DNA from: Glaciimonas immobilis
GTDB taxonomy: Bacteria; Pseudomonadota; Gammaproteobacteria; Burkholderiales; Burkholderiaceae_D
DNA: 64,000 bases
Assembly (NCBI RefSeq): GCF_011947285.1
Contig: NZ_JAAOZT010000005.1
Location: 62,001 to 126,000, forward strand
Direction: 5' to 3'
This document shows positions 27,361 through 36,563 of this stretch, one piece after another. The translations under genes and the position numbers were made by a program. Every line of letters starts with the position of its first letter. Within the stretch, counting starts at the first letter, position 1. Below the pieces are notes generated by a model that had not been told where the DNA came from, searched no databases, and worked only from the letters and a program-made list of their open reading frames with translations.

Positions 27361-27853
27361 GGTGAATGCCTATGTGGGTACTACAAAGAAATGTGTCAGA
27401 TGATAAAAAATATATCACGCTTTTGTAACTATTGCGCGGCAACGTAAATCCGGGCGAGCGTCAAAAAAAGCAGAGGCTGTACAGGTGTTAACCTTCGAAC
27501 GCTATTATCGCATTTTCGGAGGAAATATTTTATTTACGCATAATTTTTTACTATTGTTATGCGTAAATTGCCGTACATGGGGTGGATTTTAGATGTAAAT
27601 ACGACACCACAGGCCAACGCAAGCGCGCATTAAAAACGGCCCCCTATGACTGAGACCCAGCCGCGCGATTTATTTTTAAACTATTTTATTTAACTTTTGT
27701 CTATTTTTACTGATACATCTGTTGCCGCGATGTGTCAGTGTTCGCCTGAGTTTATCCAACCGGCCAAAGTCACAGCAATGCAACTATCCAAGCAAACAAC
27801 GCCGCTCGGACGAGTTCACGTAAGTACGATCAAACGTAACCAAGGAGTGAGCA
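27361..27853. other. Divergent promoter region between the formate dehydrogenase operon and transketolase
   Basis: This 493-bp region contains no credible gene and must hold promoters for fdoG (leftward) and tkt (rightward). Its clearest feature is the long inverted repeat at 27532-27568, listed separately. The stretch around 27660-27720 is AT-rich. No terminator or riboswitch was recognised. Confidence 0.6.
27532..27568. promoter_or_regulatory. Perfect 12-bp inverted repeat between fdoG and tkt
   Basis: The arms ATTTACGCATAA (27532-27543) and TTATGCGTAAAT (27557-27568) are exact reverse complements, separated by the 13-bp spacer TTTTTTACTATTG. It is about 170 bp upstream of fdoG and 285 bp upstream of tkt. 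A T-run lies in the spacer, not after the stem, so it is unlikely to be a terminator. The arm-to-arm distance of 25 bp fits a dimeric or tetrameric regulator binding two sites. No known regulator was recognised. Confidence 0.6.
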
Positions 27854-29935
27854 ATGCCCTCAACTTTTTCAGACGTCGATAATATTTGCGTTAATACTCT
27901 GCGTTTTCTTTCCGTCGATGCCGTTCAGAAAGCCAACAGCGGGCATCCGGGATTGCCATTAGATGCGGCACCGATGGCGTACGTGCTTTGGTTACAAGTG
28001 ATGAAACATCATCCGGCCAATCCGCACTGGTTTGACCGTGATCGCTTTTTTCTCTCTGCCGGCCACGGATCGGCGCTATTGTACAGCTTGATTCATTTGA
28101 GCGGTTACGACTTGCCGCTGGAACAAATTAAACAGTTTAGGCAATGGGGCAGTATCACGCCCGGCCATCCAGAACGTGGTTTGACTGCTGGCGTGGAAAT
28201 GACGACAGGCCCGCTTGGCCAGGGCTTTGCTAACGGTGTCGGCGCGGCAATGACGGAGGCGCATCTCGCGGCGCGTTACAACCGCGATGGTTTTCAGGTC
28301 ATCAACCATTACACGTACGGCATTGTCAGTGATGGCGATCTGATGGAAGGCGTCGCTTCAGAAGCTGCATCGTTGGCGGGGCACCTGCAACTGGGCAAAT
28401 TAATTTATTTATATGATGATAATAACATAACTTTATCAGCAGGCACCGACATGGCCTTCAGCGAGGATCGGGCCCAGCGCTTTGACGCTTACGGCTGGCA
28501 CACCCACATTGTCGAAGATGGCAATGATCTGTCGGCCATTGCGCAAGCGCTAGATATCGCCCGCGCCGAAACCAGACGTCCATCACTGATACTGGTGCGC
28601 ACACATCTGGGTTATGGCTCGCCCAATAAGCAGGATACCTTTGAGGCGCACGGCTCACCTTTAGGGTTAGACGAGGTGCGCTTGACCAAGCGTAATCTTG
28701 GGTGGCCGGAAGAGCCTGCCTTTTTAATTCCCGAAGCCGCACGCGCCCACTTCAAGACCATCAATGCGCGTGGCGAACAAGCAGAAGCAGAATGGACTGC
28801 TCATTTCTCAGACTACGAAAAACAATTTCCTGACCTCGCCCATGAATTAACACAACGGAGGAGCGGCGGTACGGCAGCGTTTCCAGACGGATGGGATACC
28901 GATATCCCGCTGTTTCCGGCCGACGAAAAAGGCATGGCAACACGCATTGCGTCGGGCAAGGTCATGAATGCCATTGCGGCACATTTTCCCGCACTGATCG
29001 GCGGCTCGGCGGATCTTGACCCATCGACCATGACCGCGTTAAAAGGCTTGGGTGACTTCCAGCCCAGCGGCGTCAGCGCCCGTGACCGCCAAGGCTCCAA
29101 TGGCGGTGGCTGGAGTATGGATGGGCGCAACCTGCACTTTGGCGTCCGTGAACATGCCATGGGCGCGATTATAAACGGCATGGCAGGACATGGCGGCGTC
29201 GTTCCTTTTGGGGCAACCTTTCTGGTTTTTTCCGATTACATGCGACCCTCAATTCGACTGGCAGCGCTGATGGGATTGCACGTGATCTTTGTCTTTACCC
29301 ACGACAGCATCGCGCTGGGAGAGGATGGTCCGACTCACCAGCCGGTGGAACAACTTGCCAGCCTGCGCGCGATACCGCAATTGGTCGTCATCCGTCCCGC
29401 CGATGCAAACGAAACAGCGATAGCCTGGCGCGTTGCGATACAGTCGATTGATCGCCCCGTAGTGCTTATATTAACCAGACAAAATGTGCCGACGCTAGAC
29501 CGCACCCAATTTGCCAGCGCCGACGGCTTGCAGCGCGGCGCTTACATTCTGGCAGACGCGACCGGCGGCAAGCCCGACCTGATCCTGCTGGCCAGTGGTT
29601 CGGAGGTAAAGTTAATTGTCGCCGCGCAGCAACAGTTATCGGCCCAAAATATTCAGGCGCGCATTGTATCCATGCCAAGCTGGGAGTTATTCGAGGACCA
29701 GCCACAGGCATACCGAGACGCAGTGCTACCGCCCGCATTCAATGTCAGGCTTGCGGTCGAGGCTGGCGTCGCCCAAGGTTGGCATCGCTATGTGGGCGAT
29801 GGCGGCGACATCATTTCGGTAGACCGCTTCGGTGCCTCGGCGTCCGGCGATACGGTGCTGCGAGAATATGGGTTTACCGTTGAAAATGTCTGCGCACGCG
29901 CCGTTGCGTTACATCAAAATAAGCGCCAAAGTTAA
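27854..29935 (+). CDS. tktA: Transketolase
   Basis: 693 residues, normal family length, with ATG after AAGGAGTGAGCA. The thiamine-diphosphate motif starts at [13 protein letters not shown] and ends DDNNITL. N-terminal [28 protein letters not shown] and the pyrimidine-domain segment [17 protein letters not shown] are typical. The enzyme transfers two-carbon units between sugar phosphates in the pentose phosphate pathway. It is divergent from the fdo operon and not in an operon here, although pentose phosphate genes (zwf and two 6-phosphogluconate dehydrogenases) lie downstream. Confidence 0.97.
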   Translation: MPSTFSDVDNICVNTLRFLSVDAVQKANSGHPGLPLDAAPMAYVLWLQVMKHHPANPHWFDRDRFFLSAGHGSALLYSLIHLSGYDLPLEQIKQFRQWGSITPGHPERGLTAGVEMTTGPLGQGFANGVGAAMTEAHLAARYNRDGFQVINHYTYGIVSDGDLMEGVASEAASLAGHLQLGKLIYLYDDNNITLSAGTDMAFSEDRAQRFDAYGWHTHIVEDGNDLSAIAQALDIARAETRRPSLILVRTHLGYGSPNKQDTFEAHGSPLGLDEVRLTKRNLGWPEEPAFLIPEAARAHFKTINARGEQAEAEWTAHFSDYEKQFPDLAHELTQRRSGGTAAFPDGWDTDIPLFPADEKGMATRIASGKVMNAIAAHFPALIGGSADLDPSTMTALKGLGDFQPSGVSARDRQGSNGGGWSMDGRNLHFGVREHAMGAIINGMAGHGGVVPFGATFLVFSDYMRPSIRLAALMGLHVIFVFTHDSIALGEDGPTHQPVEQLASLRAIPQLVVIRPADANETAIAWRVAIQSIDRPVVLILTRQNVPTLDRTQFASADGLQRGAYILADATGGKPDLILLASGSEVKLIVAAQQQLSAQNIQARIVSMPSWELFEDQPQAYRDAVLPPAFNVRLAVEAGVAQGWHRYVGDGGDIISVDRFGASASGDTVLREYGFTVENVCARAVALHQNKRQS

Positions 29936-30002
29936 CACTGTATTCACGCGAGCCTTGTAATGCGGCGCATCTGGTACTTATGCAGTACGTTAGCTTGATT
30001 CG

Positions 30003-31313
30003 TTAGCTGGTGCCAAGCCAACCGCCAGTAAAACCGGCCCGTCGTAGTCCGCTCACGATGAAAGGACAGTCGCGCATCAGCTGCCATAAAAATCCAGACC
30101 GGTAGTTCTCAATCATCAAAATCATCGGCCCTTCATTGATGCCGAAATGCCACGGCGAAACCCAGCCATAGCGATTATGTGATTTTTCCGGGAAGGTCGG
30201 ATTAAAGGTGGCCTTGAAGCCATAGGGATTGCCAGCTTTCAGCCCGACCTGGTGAACAAAATAATCGATAGTCGGCAAAACGATCTCTGGCGCAAAAGGA
30301 AGCGACGCCACGACCACCCACGGCGCAATGGTCCCATCATCCGGACCGTATGGCACGCCCCGCGCCACGTAATCGTAAAACTCTCGTTGCACGCCGTTGA
30401 TTTCAAGCGATGTCGGACCGGGCCCATCACTGGCCGTAATACCCCAGCAACATTCCCCAAATCCGGAAAATCCGCGAGGATTATCGATCGCATACTTTTG
30501 CTGCACGAGCGTTGCGCGACGACTGTTTTCAAAATAGTCCAATCCTTTGGTACGCATGAAGGTGTCCTGAATGCCGCGAAAATCTACCCATATATGAGAA
30601 AGTTGGTGAGTAAAAAGCGACCCGGCGTACAAATAATCAATGCCATAACTTTGCTCCCATTGATAAGCCGCTGCCCACTCAGCGTAACTGCTCACGCTGA
30701 GCGGATGGGTCGGCGAACCGAATCCGAGGATGTATAACAGCAGCGCCTCGTCATACCCTTTCCAGCGGTACGGCGAAAACCCGTTCTCCGGCGTCCATCC
30801 CAGCGACACCGCGGCACCTTCAGCTTGTGCCCATTGCCAATCGGCGCGCAGATATAGGTTCTCAGCCAGCGCCCGAATTTCGGTCTCGTCAGCCGTACTG
30901 CCATCAAAATATCTACCTGCCGTCAACGCCCCCGCTAGAAAAAAAGCGCTATCGATAGTCGATAATTCACAGTTCCAGACCCGCCGCCCAGTGGACATAT
31001 CCAGAAAATGATAATAGAAACCTTTATATCCGGTAGCGTCGGGTGCCGTTCCTTGTGGACTATTCCAGAAAAATCGTAGTGTCACCACCACCCGCCGGAC
31101 CGCCGCGGAGCGAGAAATGAAACCACGTTCCACCGCCACCGGATACGCAGAAAGCCCGAGACCGACTGCAGCGATACTCGCTGGCGACCCGGGCGCGCTT
31201 TTATCGATTACCAACCCATTTTCGGGATTAGTCTCATGCATAAAATAGCTGAAGGATTCACGCTGAAGCAAGATCAGTTCAGCTTCGGTAGACAATTTTC
31301 GGGTCATGATCAT
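30003..31313 (-). CDS. Glycoamylase-family (PF10091, GH144-like) protein
   Basis: 436 residues (ATG 31313, or 31307 two codons later). It shows the family features: FSYFMHETNPENGLVIDKS near the N-terminus, GYKGFYYHFLDMSTGRR, CELSTIDSAFFLAGAL, YFENSRRATLVQQ and GWVSPWHFGINEGP. Proteins of this family include beta-1,2-glucanases and the C-terminal domain of cyclic beta-1,2-glucan synthases; the substrate here cannot be assigned. Unlike many characterised relatives it has no signal peptide or lipobox, so it appears cytoplasmic. It is convergent with tkt and ends 67 bp from it, and the upstream 31330-31400 region has several copies of CCAACG. Confidence 0.8.
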   Translation of the reverse strand: MIMTRKLSTEAELILLQRESFSYFMHETNPENGLVIDKSAPGSPASIAAVGLGLSAYPVAVERGFISRSAAVRRVVVTLRFFWNSPQGTAPDATGYKGFYYHFLDMSTGRRVWNCELSTIDSAFFLAGALTAGRYFDGSTADETEIRALAENLYLRADWQWAQAEGAAVSLGWTPENGFSPYRWKGYDEALLLYILGFGSPTHPLSVSSYAEWAAAYQWEQSYGIDYLYAGSLFTHQLSHIWVDFRGIQDTFMRTKGLDYFENSRRATLVQQKYAIDNPRGFSGFGECCWGITASDGPGPTSLEINGVQREFYDYVARGVPYGPDDGTIAPWVVVASLPFAPEIVLPTIDYFVHQVGLKAGNPYGFKATFNPTFPEKSHNRYGWVSPWHFGINEGPMILMIENYRSGFLWQLMRDCPFIVSGLRRAGFTGGWLGTS

Positions 31314-31399
31314 GGTCAGAACAATACTAATCTCTACGTTAGTGCCATCAAATTAGTACCAACGTAGCAACGCACTAATATACCAACGCACCAACGCGT

Positions 31400-32089
31400 T
31401 CATTCGCCCGACAACACCAGTCGACCTTCCCGATAATCCATGGCCCTGATCAAATCACACACCCTCTCAACTGTCAGATCAGCTGCCGGATAGGTGGCGA
31501 TAACATCGGGATCCCGCGCGTAGTGTCCCTGCCGTGGGAATACCGTTGTCAGCCGTTCCTTCATCACGTTTTTCATAGCAGCCAAAATACGTAATTTATC
31601 GTCGACCATTACGTACTGACGCGCCGGATAACGTTGCTGCAGGTCATCCAGCATTTTTTCCTTATGAATATAGATCAGCACCCGCCCGCAAACGGCATCC
31701 CATAATCCCGAGCGCTGGATTTTACGAGGCTGAAAAACAACGTCACCATCCGAAAGAATCACCGTTGGTCCCCATTTACCAAGGTGCGCGACGACGTCCA
31801 GCGCCTCAGGATAAAGGCGTTCGGCAAACGGGTAATCCATTAAAAAAGCGGACATTTGCAGCAGACGTGGATCAGTCATAGCGCATAACCGATAGCGCTG
31901 TAACGCGCCTAGATAATCTGCGTAACCCAGCTCAGTGCGCAATTGTTCAAAAATCTCCCAATACCGAGTGCGATTTTCTGCCCCAAATTCTTGTTCCAGA
32001 TGCGTTTGAAGGTCAAATTGCACGCGGTCATTGTCCAGCAGCGTGTTGTCGCAGTCGAACAAAAAAACAATCTCGCTTGGCGTGGTCAT
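31400..32089 (-). CDS. HAD-superfamily hydrolase
   Basis: 229 residues. HAD motif I is FLFDCDNTLLDND, motif II ILSDGD, and motifs III/IV are formed by the Lys in FQPRKIQRSG or HKEKML and by YVMVDDKLRIL. An alpha-helical cap lies between motifs I and II. The family hydrolyses phosphate esters; the substrate is unknown. Its start overlaps the zwf stop by 4 bp, so it is the last gene of a three-gene 6-phosphogluconate dehydrogenase-zwf-HAD operon. Sugar phosphates are therefore plausible substrates, but that is inference. Confidence 0.85.
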   Translation of the reverse strand: MTTPSEIVFLFDCDNTLLDNDRVQFDLQTHLEQEFGAENRTRYWEIFEQLRTELGYADYLGALQRYRLCAMTDPRLLQMSAFLMDYPFAERLYPEALDVVAHLGKWGPTVILSDGDVVFQPRKIQRSGLWDAVCGRVLIYIHKEKMLDDLQQRYPARQYVMVDDKLRILAAMKNVMKERLTTVFPRQGHYARDPDVIATYPAADLTVERVCDLIRAMDYREGRLVLSGE

Positions 32090-33570
32090 GGCGGTGTGTC
32101 CTTCAATGCAGGGTTATGCCACCCGTCGTTAGTGTCCATAATTTGCTCTGCCGCTTCCGGCCCCCAGGTGCCGGGCGCGTAAGAAATTACCGGCATAGTC
32201 TTGGTTTGTCCCGTCGAGATAGTCACTGTATTCAGCACAGGATCAACCACGCGCCAGGCAGCCTCTACCATATCGCCGCGTGTAAATAACGCCGAATTTC
32301 CCTGCAACGCATCCCCAAGCAGACGCTCATAAGGCGTCATTTCTTGACCCGGTTGGCGATGGGCGATTAGTGGCGTCGCCATGCCTACCATTGCTTCGCC
32401 GGGCAATTTAGTGCGGGTGCCGAGTGCGATCAAAAAATCAGGGCTGAGCCGAAATAGAAAATAATTCGGATGCTCGGCACCGGTTTTATCAAACAAAGTA
32501 CTAGGCGGAGGTTTGAGTTCAACCACGATTTCCGTACAGGTCACCGGCAATTGTTTGCCCGCCCGAATGTAAAAAGGTACGTCTTGCCAGCGCGGGTTAT
32601 CGATGTGTAATTTTAAGGCTGCGAAGGTTTCCACCTGAGAATCGGACGCTACGCCCGGTTCATCACGATAGCCCTGAAATTGCCCACGCACCAAGTCTGT
32701 TAGCAGCAGTGGGCGCATTGCACTTAAAACGCGACATTTTTCATCGCGGATGGCGTCCTGCGCCGTATTTTTTCCTGCTTCCTGCCATGCCCCGAATGGA
32801 CTCACAGGCGCATCACCCGTATGATTATCTATGTCAGCTATCGGCATCTCCATGGTGAGTAGCGCCATCACTTGCAGCATATGATTTTGCACGACATCCC
32901 GGATTGCGCCGACTTCTTCATAAAATGCGCCGCGACCCTGAACGCCGAATTTTTCCGCCATGGTGATCTGTACGCTCGCGACATAATCGCGATGCCAGAT
33001 TGGTTCTACAAAGGTATTGGAAAACCGAAAATACAGCAGATTCTCGACCGCCTCTTTCCCAAGATAATGGTCTATCCGAAAAATGGCGTCCTCCTCGAAG
33101 GCGGTATGCAGCATCTGATTGAGCGCTTGTGCGGAGGCAAGATCGCGACCGAAAGGTTTTTCAACTATCACGCGGGCGTTTTTTGTCCCTCCTGATTTGG
33201 CAAGACCCAGCGTCACCGGCTCGAACATGCTCGGCGGAATAGCGAGGTAATACAAAGGTCGCACCGACTGGCCGAGTGCTGAACGTATTTGAGCGTACGT
33301 CGCATCATCTTGATAATCCCCATCAATATAAATGAGTTGCGCAGATAACCTGGCAAACGCCCCTGCGTCAAAGGTACCGCTATTCTGGATGCTATCTCGC
33401 GCGCGTTCGCGCAATTGATGGACCGTCAAACCGGATTTGGCGACGCCGATAATCGGAAGATTTAGATGACCGTGCCTTATCATCGCCTGCAAGGCAGGGA
33501 AAATTTGTTTGTAAGCCAGATCGCCGGTCGCACCGAAGAAAACTAATGCGTCAGAATGGGATGCAGTCAT
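32086..33570 (-). CDS. zwf: Glucose-6-phosphate 1-dehydrogenase
   Basis: 494 residues, usual length. The N-terminal nucleotide-binding segment is VFFGATGDLAYKQIFPAL, and the active-site signature is RIDHYLGKEAVENLL. EKPFGRD and the C-terminal substrate-binding parts are intact. The enzyme oxidises glucose 6-phosphate to 6-phosphogluconolactone with NADP or NAD and opens the oxidative pentose phosphate and Entner-Doudoroff routes. Overlaps of 4 bp with both the upstream 6-phosphogluconate dehydrogenase gene and the downstream HAD gene indicate a tightly coupled operon. No lactonase gene is in the block. Confidence 0.97.
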   Translation of the reverse strand: MTASHSDALVFFGATGDLAYKQIFPALQAMIRHGHLNLPIIGVAKSGLTVHQLRERARDSIQNSGTFDAGAFARLSAQLIYIDGDYQDDATYAQIRSALGQSVRPLYYLAIPPSMFEPVTLGLAKSGGTKNARVIVEKPFGRDLASAQALNQMLHTAFEEDAIFRIDHYLGKEAVENLLYFRFSNTFVEPIWHRDYVASVQITMAEKFGVQGRGAFYEEVGAIRDVVQNHMLQVMALLTMEMPIADIDNHTGDAPVSPFGAWQEAGKNTAQDAIRDEKCRVLSAMRPLLLTDLVRGQFQGYRDEPGVASDSQVETFAALKLHIDNPRWQDVPFYIRAGKQLPVTCTEIVVELKPPPSTLFDKTGAEHPNYFLFRLSPDFLIALGTRTKLPGEAMVGMATPLIAHRQPGQEMTPYERLLGDALQGNSALFTRGDMVEAAWRVVDPVLNTVTISTGQTKTMPVISYAPGTWGPEAAEQIMDTNDGWHNPALKDTPP

Positions 33571-34703
33571 GATCCATCCTTCTGCGACTTGTGACTTGGC
33601 ATTGACTCAGGAGCTGCTTCAGGAACTGGTGCTGGATCGGACGCCGTAGTCGGCCCGGTAATGGGTGCAAGACCAGACGACCCATCTGGGGGGAACAGTT
33701 TTTCTGTATGCCCGCCGAACCCATACCGCATCGCCGATAAAACCTTATCTGCAAAATCGGCTTCGCCACGCGAACTGAAGCGTTCATACAAAGCGGCGCT
33801 CAAAATCGGCGCTGGCACGGCCTCATCAATGGCAGCGGTGATTGTCCAACGTCCTTCGCCAGAATCCGACACGCGGCCAGCATATTTTTCCAGTATCGGG
33901 TCTTCGACAAGCGCTCTGGCGGTCAAATCAAGTAACCAGGAACCGATCACGCTACCGCGGCGCCACAGTTCTGCGATCTCGGGCAAAACCATTTCGTACT
34001 GGTAATATTCTGGATTGCGTAAAGGCGTGGTTTCGGCGTCTAGATCGGATGTCTTCAATCCGACGTTAGCGTTGCGGAGGATATTTAATCCCTCGGCATA
34101 CGCGCCCATGATGCCGTACTCAATACCGTTGTGGACCATTTTTACGAAGTGTCCCGCACCTTGCGGTCCGCAGTGTAAATAACCTTGCGCCGCGGTGCTT
34201 CTGGTGTTGTCCCGCCCCGCCGTCGGCGGGGCAGCGTCCACTCCCGAAGCAAGGGTCGAAAATATCGGGTCGAGATGTGCAACGATGTCTTTGTCGCCGC
34301 CGATCATCAGGCAATAGCCGCGCTCTAACCCTGCTGTGCCGCCACTCGTCCCGACATCTACAAAATGTAGCTGCAGCGCGTTCAATGATTTGCCACGCCG
34401 GATATCGTCGTGATAATACGAATTGCCGCCGTCAATAATGATATCGCCAGCGTTCAGTAAAGGCATCAGCAAAGCTAGGTCGTCATCCACCAAAGCGGCG
34501 GGTACCATTACCCAGATTACCCGGGGCTTTTGCAGTCCGGCAACCAACTCCGTCAATGTAGAAGCACCCTTGATGCCTTTGCCTAGGAGCGTATTAATCG
34601 CATCTACCCTAACATCGTAAACCACGCACTCGTGGCCGCCTTGCTGCAAACGTCGGACCATATTGGCCCCCATGCGCCCCAATCCAACCATGCCGATTTG
34701 CAT
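33567..34703 (-). CDS. gnd: 6-phosphogluconate dehydrogenase, short (YqeC/GndA-like) form with Pro-rich tail
   Basis: 378 residues from the ATG at 34703, which has a strong AAGGAGG six bases upstream. The dinucleotide-binding motif is GLGRMGANMVRRL, and the substrate and catalytic segment is [16 protein letters not shown]. The short form usually ends near residue 300-335; here about 45 extra residues rich in Pro, Ala and Ser follow FPPDGSSG. The short forms are often NAD-linked. It converts 6-phosphogluconate to ribulose 5-phosphate. It is the first gene of the operon with zwf and a HAD hydrolase. A second, long-form enzyme lies at 44184. Confidence 0.92.
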   Translation of the reverse strand: MQIGMVGLGRMGANMVRRLQQGGHECVVYDVRVDAINTLLGKGIKGASTLTELVAGLQKPRVIWVMVPAALVDDDLALLMPLLNAGDIIIDGGNSYYHDDIRRGKSLNALQLHFVDVGTSGGTAGLERGYCLMIGGDKDIVAHLDPIFSTLASGVDAAPPTAGRDNTRSTAAQGYLHCGPQGAGHFVKMVHNGIEYGIMGAYAEGLNILRNANVGLKTSDLDAETTPLRNPEYYQYEMVLPEIAELWRRGSVIGSWLLDLTARALVEDPILEKYAGRVSDSGEGRWTITAAIDEAVPAPILSAALYERFSSRGEADFADKVLSAMRYGFGGHTEKLFPPDGSSGLAPITGPTTASDPAPVPEAAPESMPSHKSQKDGS

Positions 34704-35131
34704 TGTGAACCTCCTTGTAAGGGGACCGTTCAACGGTATCTGTTCGGTATCTGTTCGGCATCTTGAGCTGGACTGAAATGGGCCGAACGCACACTCTGCG
34801 TTATTCGCTAATCCTGTTAAATACTCACAACGCTTGCAACATGCAACGAGTTAGATTCAACGCAGAAAAGATGATAAATGATATTCCATCAAGGCGCCTC
34901 CCGCCAAGGTAAGCTATGCCAAGCCGCACTACGCACGAGGCGTCGTAACTACACAAACCGCTCCAGCCCACCGCAAATTTACGTAGAATTATTCTACGAT
35001 GAATTTGACCGTTAATGCAGCGGTTATTAGCAGCTATTGTCGGCATACAGTTTCCATGCCTTCCAGCAAGCCTATGGTTGCGCATCGTCTGACCAGCCTC
35101 CTTCACCCAAATTTCTTGCCGGATATAAAAA
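34704..35131. other. Intergenic region between otsA and the gnd-zwf operon
   Basis: No gene is supported in these 428 bp. A perfect 7-bp inverted repeat CGTAGAA-TTA-TTCTACG is at 34982-34998; there is no T-tract on either side, so it is not a clear terminator. An 11-bp direct repeat (GGTATCTGTTC, two exact copies and a partial third) runs from 34735 to 34765, close to the gnd start, and may be part of its promoter or leader. Confidence 0.5.
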
Positions 35132-36544
35132 TTATTTAGCGTCCAGCAACAAAGGCGGCAAATCCAGATTAGCCAATGTATCAAGGAAAGTCCTGCACCA
35201 CCAATGTATGTCCTGATCTTTTATCCGTTGCAACAGCGCAGCGTGGCGGGTACGTCGCTCATCCAGAGGCATATGCAGCGCCTGCTGAATGACTTTGGCC
35301 GTATGCTCGATGTCGTAAGGATTGACCAGCAGCGCCTCTTTTAGTTGTTCCGCGGCCCCGGCGAAACGCGACAACACTAGCACACCGGGATCCTCGGGAT
35401 CTTGCGCGGCGATATATTCCTTCGCCACCAGATTCATGCCATCGCGCAACGGCGTCACCAGTCCGACCCTGCTGGCGCGGTATAAACCCGGCAAGCGCTT
35501 GCGTGCTACCGTGCGGTGAATATAACGAATCGGCATCCAGTCCAGTTCACCGAAATCGCCGTTAATGGCACCGCACAGATGCTCCATTTCAGTCCGGATA
35601 TTGGTGTAGGCGTCTACATCTTCCCTGCTTGGTGACGCAATCTGAATCAACGTTGCACTATTTTTATTTTCAGGAAAGCGTGTAAGCAATTCACGGAAGG
35701 TGCGCATGCGTTGCGGCAATCCCTTGGAATAATCCAGTCGATCAACGCCCACCAATAGTTGACGCCGAGAATACTCCTCGCGCAGGCGCTTAAACATTTG
35801 ACTGCCCTCCTTGGTCTCAGCCAGGCGGATGAGTTCATCAACGTCGATACCGATCGGAAAAGCACCCGCTTGCACGGTGCGGTCGAAAGCGCGGTAACGG
35901 CCATCGGGCAGCACATCCGCATGCGCCTCGCTCTGGACGTAATGAGAGAAATTTAAAAGATCGGCGTCGCTTTGAAAGCCCAGAAGATCATAGGCAAAAA
36001 GCGTGCGCATTAGCCATTCCTGATGCGGAATAGTGGCGGTAATGAGCGGCGGCGGCATCGGAATATGCAAAAAAAATCCCATCCGGTTGCGGCATCCCAT
36101 AGCGCGTAAATTGGCTGCCAACGGGATCAAGTGATAATCATGGACCCAAATCTGGTCGTCTGGCCTGAGTAACGGTAATAACTTGCGTGCGAAGAGCTCA
36201 TTTACCCGACGATAACCTTCTGCAAAACCGGGTTCATAATTACCCAGGTCCAGTCGATAATGGAACACCGGCCATAACACGCCGTTGGCATATCCAAGAT
36301 AATAAGCGTCATGATCTTCGCGGCATAAGTCAACTGTAACCAGCTCAATATTGCCGGCTTGCTCGGTATGCAGCCGCCCTTCACCAGGGACGCCACCATC
36401 GGCTTCTTCGATAATTTCTCCGCTCCAGCCAAACCACAGCGCCCCGGTTTTTTTCATGCTTTCACCAAGCGCTACAGCCAGGCCACCCGCAGCGGGTTTG
36501 CGCGGATCGGCAACCCGATTAGATACGATTACGAGACGTGACAT
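35132..36544 (-). CDS. otsA: Trehalose-6-phosphate synthase (UDP/GDP-glucose-dependent, GT20)
   Basis: 470 residues from the ATG at 36544, preceded by GAAGGG; the open frame extends upstream to 36604 but overlaps the GH15 gene. Motifs include [48 protein letters not shown] and [13 protein letters not shown]. The enzyme joins a nucleotide sugar and glucose 6-phosphate to trehalose 6-phosphate, a stress protectant precursor. It is the last gene of an otsB-GH15-otsA operon, 19 bp after the GH15 stop. Confidence 0.96.
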   Translation of the reverse strand: MSRLVIVSNRVADPRKPAAGGLAVALGESMKKTGALWFGWSGEIIEEADGGVPGEGRLHTEQAGNIELVTVDLCREDHDAYYLGYANGVLWPVFHYRLDLGNYEPGFAEGYRRVNELFARKLLPLLRPDDQIWVHDYHLIPLAANLRAMGCRNRMGFFLHIPMPPPLITATIPHQEWLMRTLFAYDLLGFQSDADLLNFSHYVQSEAHADVLPDGRYRAFDRTVQAGAFPIGIDVDELIRLAETKEGSQMFKRLREEYSRRQLLVGVDRLDYSKGLPQRMRTFRELLTRFPENKNSATLIQIASPSREDVDAYTNIRTEMEHLCGAINGDFGELDWMPIRYIHRTVARKRLPGLYRASRVGLVTPLRDGMNLVAKEYIAAQDPEDPGVLVLSRFAGAAEQLKEALLVNPYDIEHTAKVIQQALHMPLDERRTRHAALLQRIKDQDIHWWCRTFLDTLANLDLPPLLLDAK

Positions 36545-36563
36545 AGTTTTCCCTTCAAGGCTT

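Noticed and set aside
31330-31398. Repeats of CCAACG and a CTACGTT/AACGTAG pair upstream of the glycoamylase-family gene
   Set aside because: Copies are short and irregularly spaced; no clear periodicity or conserved unit, so not called as a repeat feature.
34825-35184. Minus-strand open frame of 119 codons overlapping the otsA end
   Set aside because: No ribosome binding site, overlaps the true otsA C-terminus in another frame and has no recognisable protein pattern.
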